From the NCBI GenBank assembly GCA_023140595.1, contig JAGLLI010000095.1:1-5507 (forward strand): DNA of 5,507 nucleotides, given 5' to 3'. Shown here piece by piece: positions 4,966 to 5,507 of this stretch. The stretch comes from Candidatus Parcubacteria bacterium (GTDB lineage Bacteria > Patescibacteriota > Patescibacteriia > Patescibacteriales > UBA12075). A program made the position numbers and the translations under genes. How positions within the stretch are numbered: position 1 is the stretch's first letter; every line of letters begins with the position of its first letter. The notes under the pieces are model-generated. The model made no database searches. It was not told the origin of the DNA and saw nothing but the letters and a program-made list of their open reading frames with translations.

Positions 4966-5507
4966 TCACTTCCACCCCCTAGTCTCAATAACCTTCGCAT
5001 TCAGCCATAAAAAAATAAATATAAAAGAACAATAATATATTATATCTTTAGAGTCAATCACTCCTTTGGCAATATTGTAAAAATGGCTTCCCAGTCCGAA
5101 AAATTTTAAAATTGGCGCTAAAAAATTCGGCGCGCCCATTAAAACAAACTCCGCGCTAATCATAAATGCTACAAAAGATCCGACTAATGCCAAAATAAAA
5201 GCGATAATCTGATTCTTGGTTAAGCTGGAAATAAACAAGCCCAAAGCCAAATATGATCCGCCCAAAAATAAAGAGCCAAGATAACTGCCAACAACAGGTC
5301 CCCAATCAATATTTCCCAAACTAGCCATGCTTATCGGAATTGTAAATGTTAAAAGTAAGGAAATAAACAAAAAACTTAAAGCTCCTAAAAATTTTGCCCA
5401 CACAACTTGCCAATCTGTCACAGGTAAAGTTAATAAAAATTCAATCGTGCCTGACTTTTTTTCTTCCGACCATAAACGCATAGTAATTGCCGGAGATAAA
5501 AATAAAA
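4966..5507 (-). CDS. GldF-type ABC-2 permease, C-terminal part, cut by right edge
   Basis: The reading frame enters from the right edge and ends at the TGA at 4966. The ATG at 5481 is an internal methionine: the frame is open through LFLSPAIT before it, and the family motif PAITMRLWSEEKKSGTIE spans that point. The true start lies beyond the window. Family knowledge: ABC-2 permeases form the membrane channel of an exporter powered by a separate ATPase. The EEKKSGTIEFLLTLPV segment follows the first helices and contacts the ATPase. Seen, counting from the 5481 methionine: hydrophobic spans at about 28-52, 64-86, 91-115 and 147-163, and the GldF-like loop GLGSHFYNIAKGVID (129-143) before the last helix. 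The GldG-like partner is next on the same strand but separated by the opposite-strand gene at 4655. The ATPase is presumably further right. Confidence 0.9.
   Translation of the reverse strand, partial: LFLSPAITMRLWSEEKKSGTIEFLLTLPVTDWQVVWAKFLGALSFLFISLLLTFTIPISMASLGNIDWGPVVGSYLGSLFLGGSYLALGLFISSLTKNQIIAFILALVGSFVAFMISAEFVLMGAPNFLAPILKFFGLGSHFYNIAKGVIDSKDIIYYCSFIFIFLWLNAKVIETRGWK

Noticed and set aside
1..5507. CRISPR array, tRNA or 5S/16S/23S rRNA genes
   Set aside because: No spaced direct repeats, cloverleaf with TTCGA-type arm, or rRNA sequence was found on either strand.

Overview
This AT-rich window looks like a fragment of a Patescibacteria (Candidate Phyla Radiation) chromosome. The evidence is the style of the proteins: a membrane sugar transferase beginning MKRSELFFSFLLVPLDYF, a GldF/GldG-type ABC exporter cluster with a DUF4340 partner, and AT-rich but GCG-tolerant codon use. 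That assignment is inference, since no marker protein or 16S rRNA is present. TGA acts as an ordinary stop: it ends two genes and does not occur in frame inside any gene, so the UGA=Gly code of Gracilibacteria/SR1 is not in use.

Layout from left to right. (1) At 1-644, minus strand, is the N-terminal 214 residues of a polyprenyl-phosphate sugar transferase that runs off the left edge. (2) At 667-1081, minus strand, is a complete RNase P RNA (rnpB). It has a clear promoter at 1148-1176 and its 3' end nearly touches the sugar transferase start codon. (3) At 1195-1229 is an intrinsic terminator for the minus-strand genes to its right. (4) At 1252-2447, minus strand, is a tight pair: a small cytoplasmic thioredoxin-like protein followed 5 nt later by a membrane-anchored DUF4340 protein. 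(5) At 2485-2948, plus strand, is a self-contained unit of promoter, 18-bp palindrome, 105-residue unknown gene and terminator. (6) At 2968-4515, minus strand, is a GldG-family ABC auxiliary protein. (7) At 4547-4920, plus strand, is a second self-contained unit: 15-bp tandem repeat, promoter, near-perfect Shine-Dalgarno, 71-residue unknown gene and terminator. (8) At 4966-5507, minus strand, is the C-terminal part of a GldF-type ABC-2 permease that runs off the right edge.

The permease, GldG-like protein, thioredoxin and DUF4340 protein are all on the minus strand in the order expected for one ABC export/surface-remodelling operon (the ATPase would lie beyond the right edge). The unusual feature is that this operon is interrupted twice by small, opposite-strand, independently expressed genes of unknown function, each with its own control signals. 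These two units, and an RNase P RNA that appears to lack the CCA-binding GGU motif in L15, are the main points for a second look.
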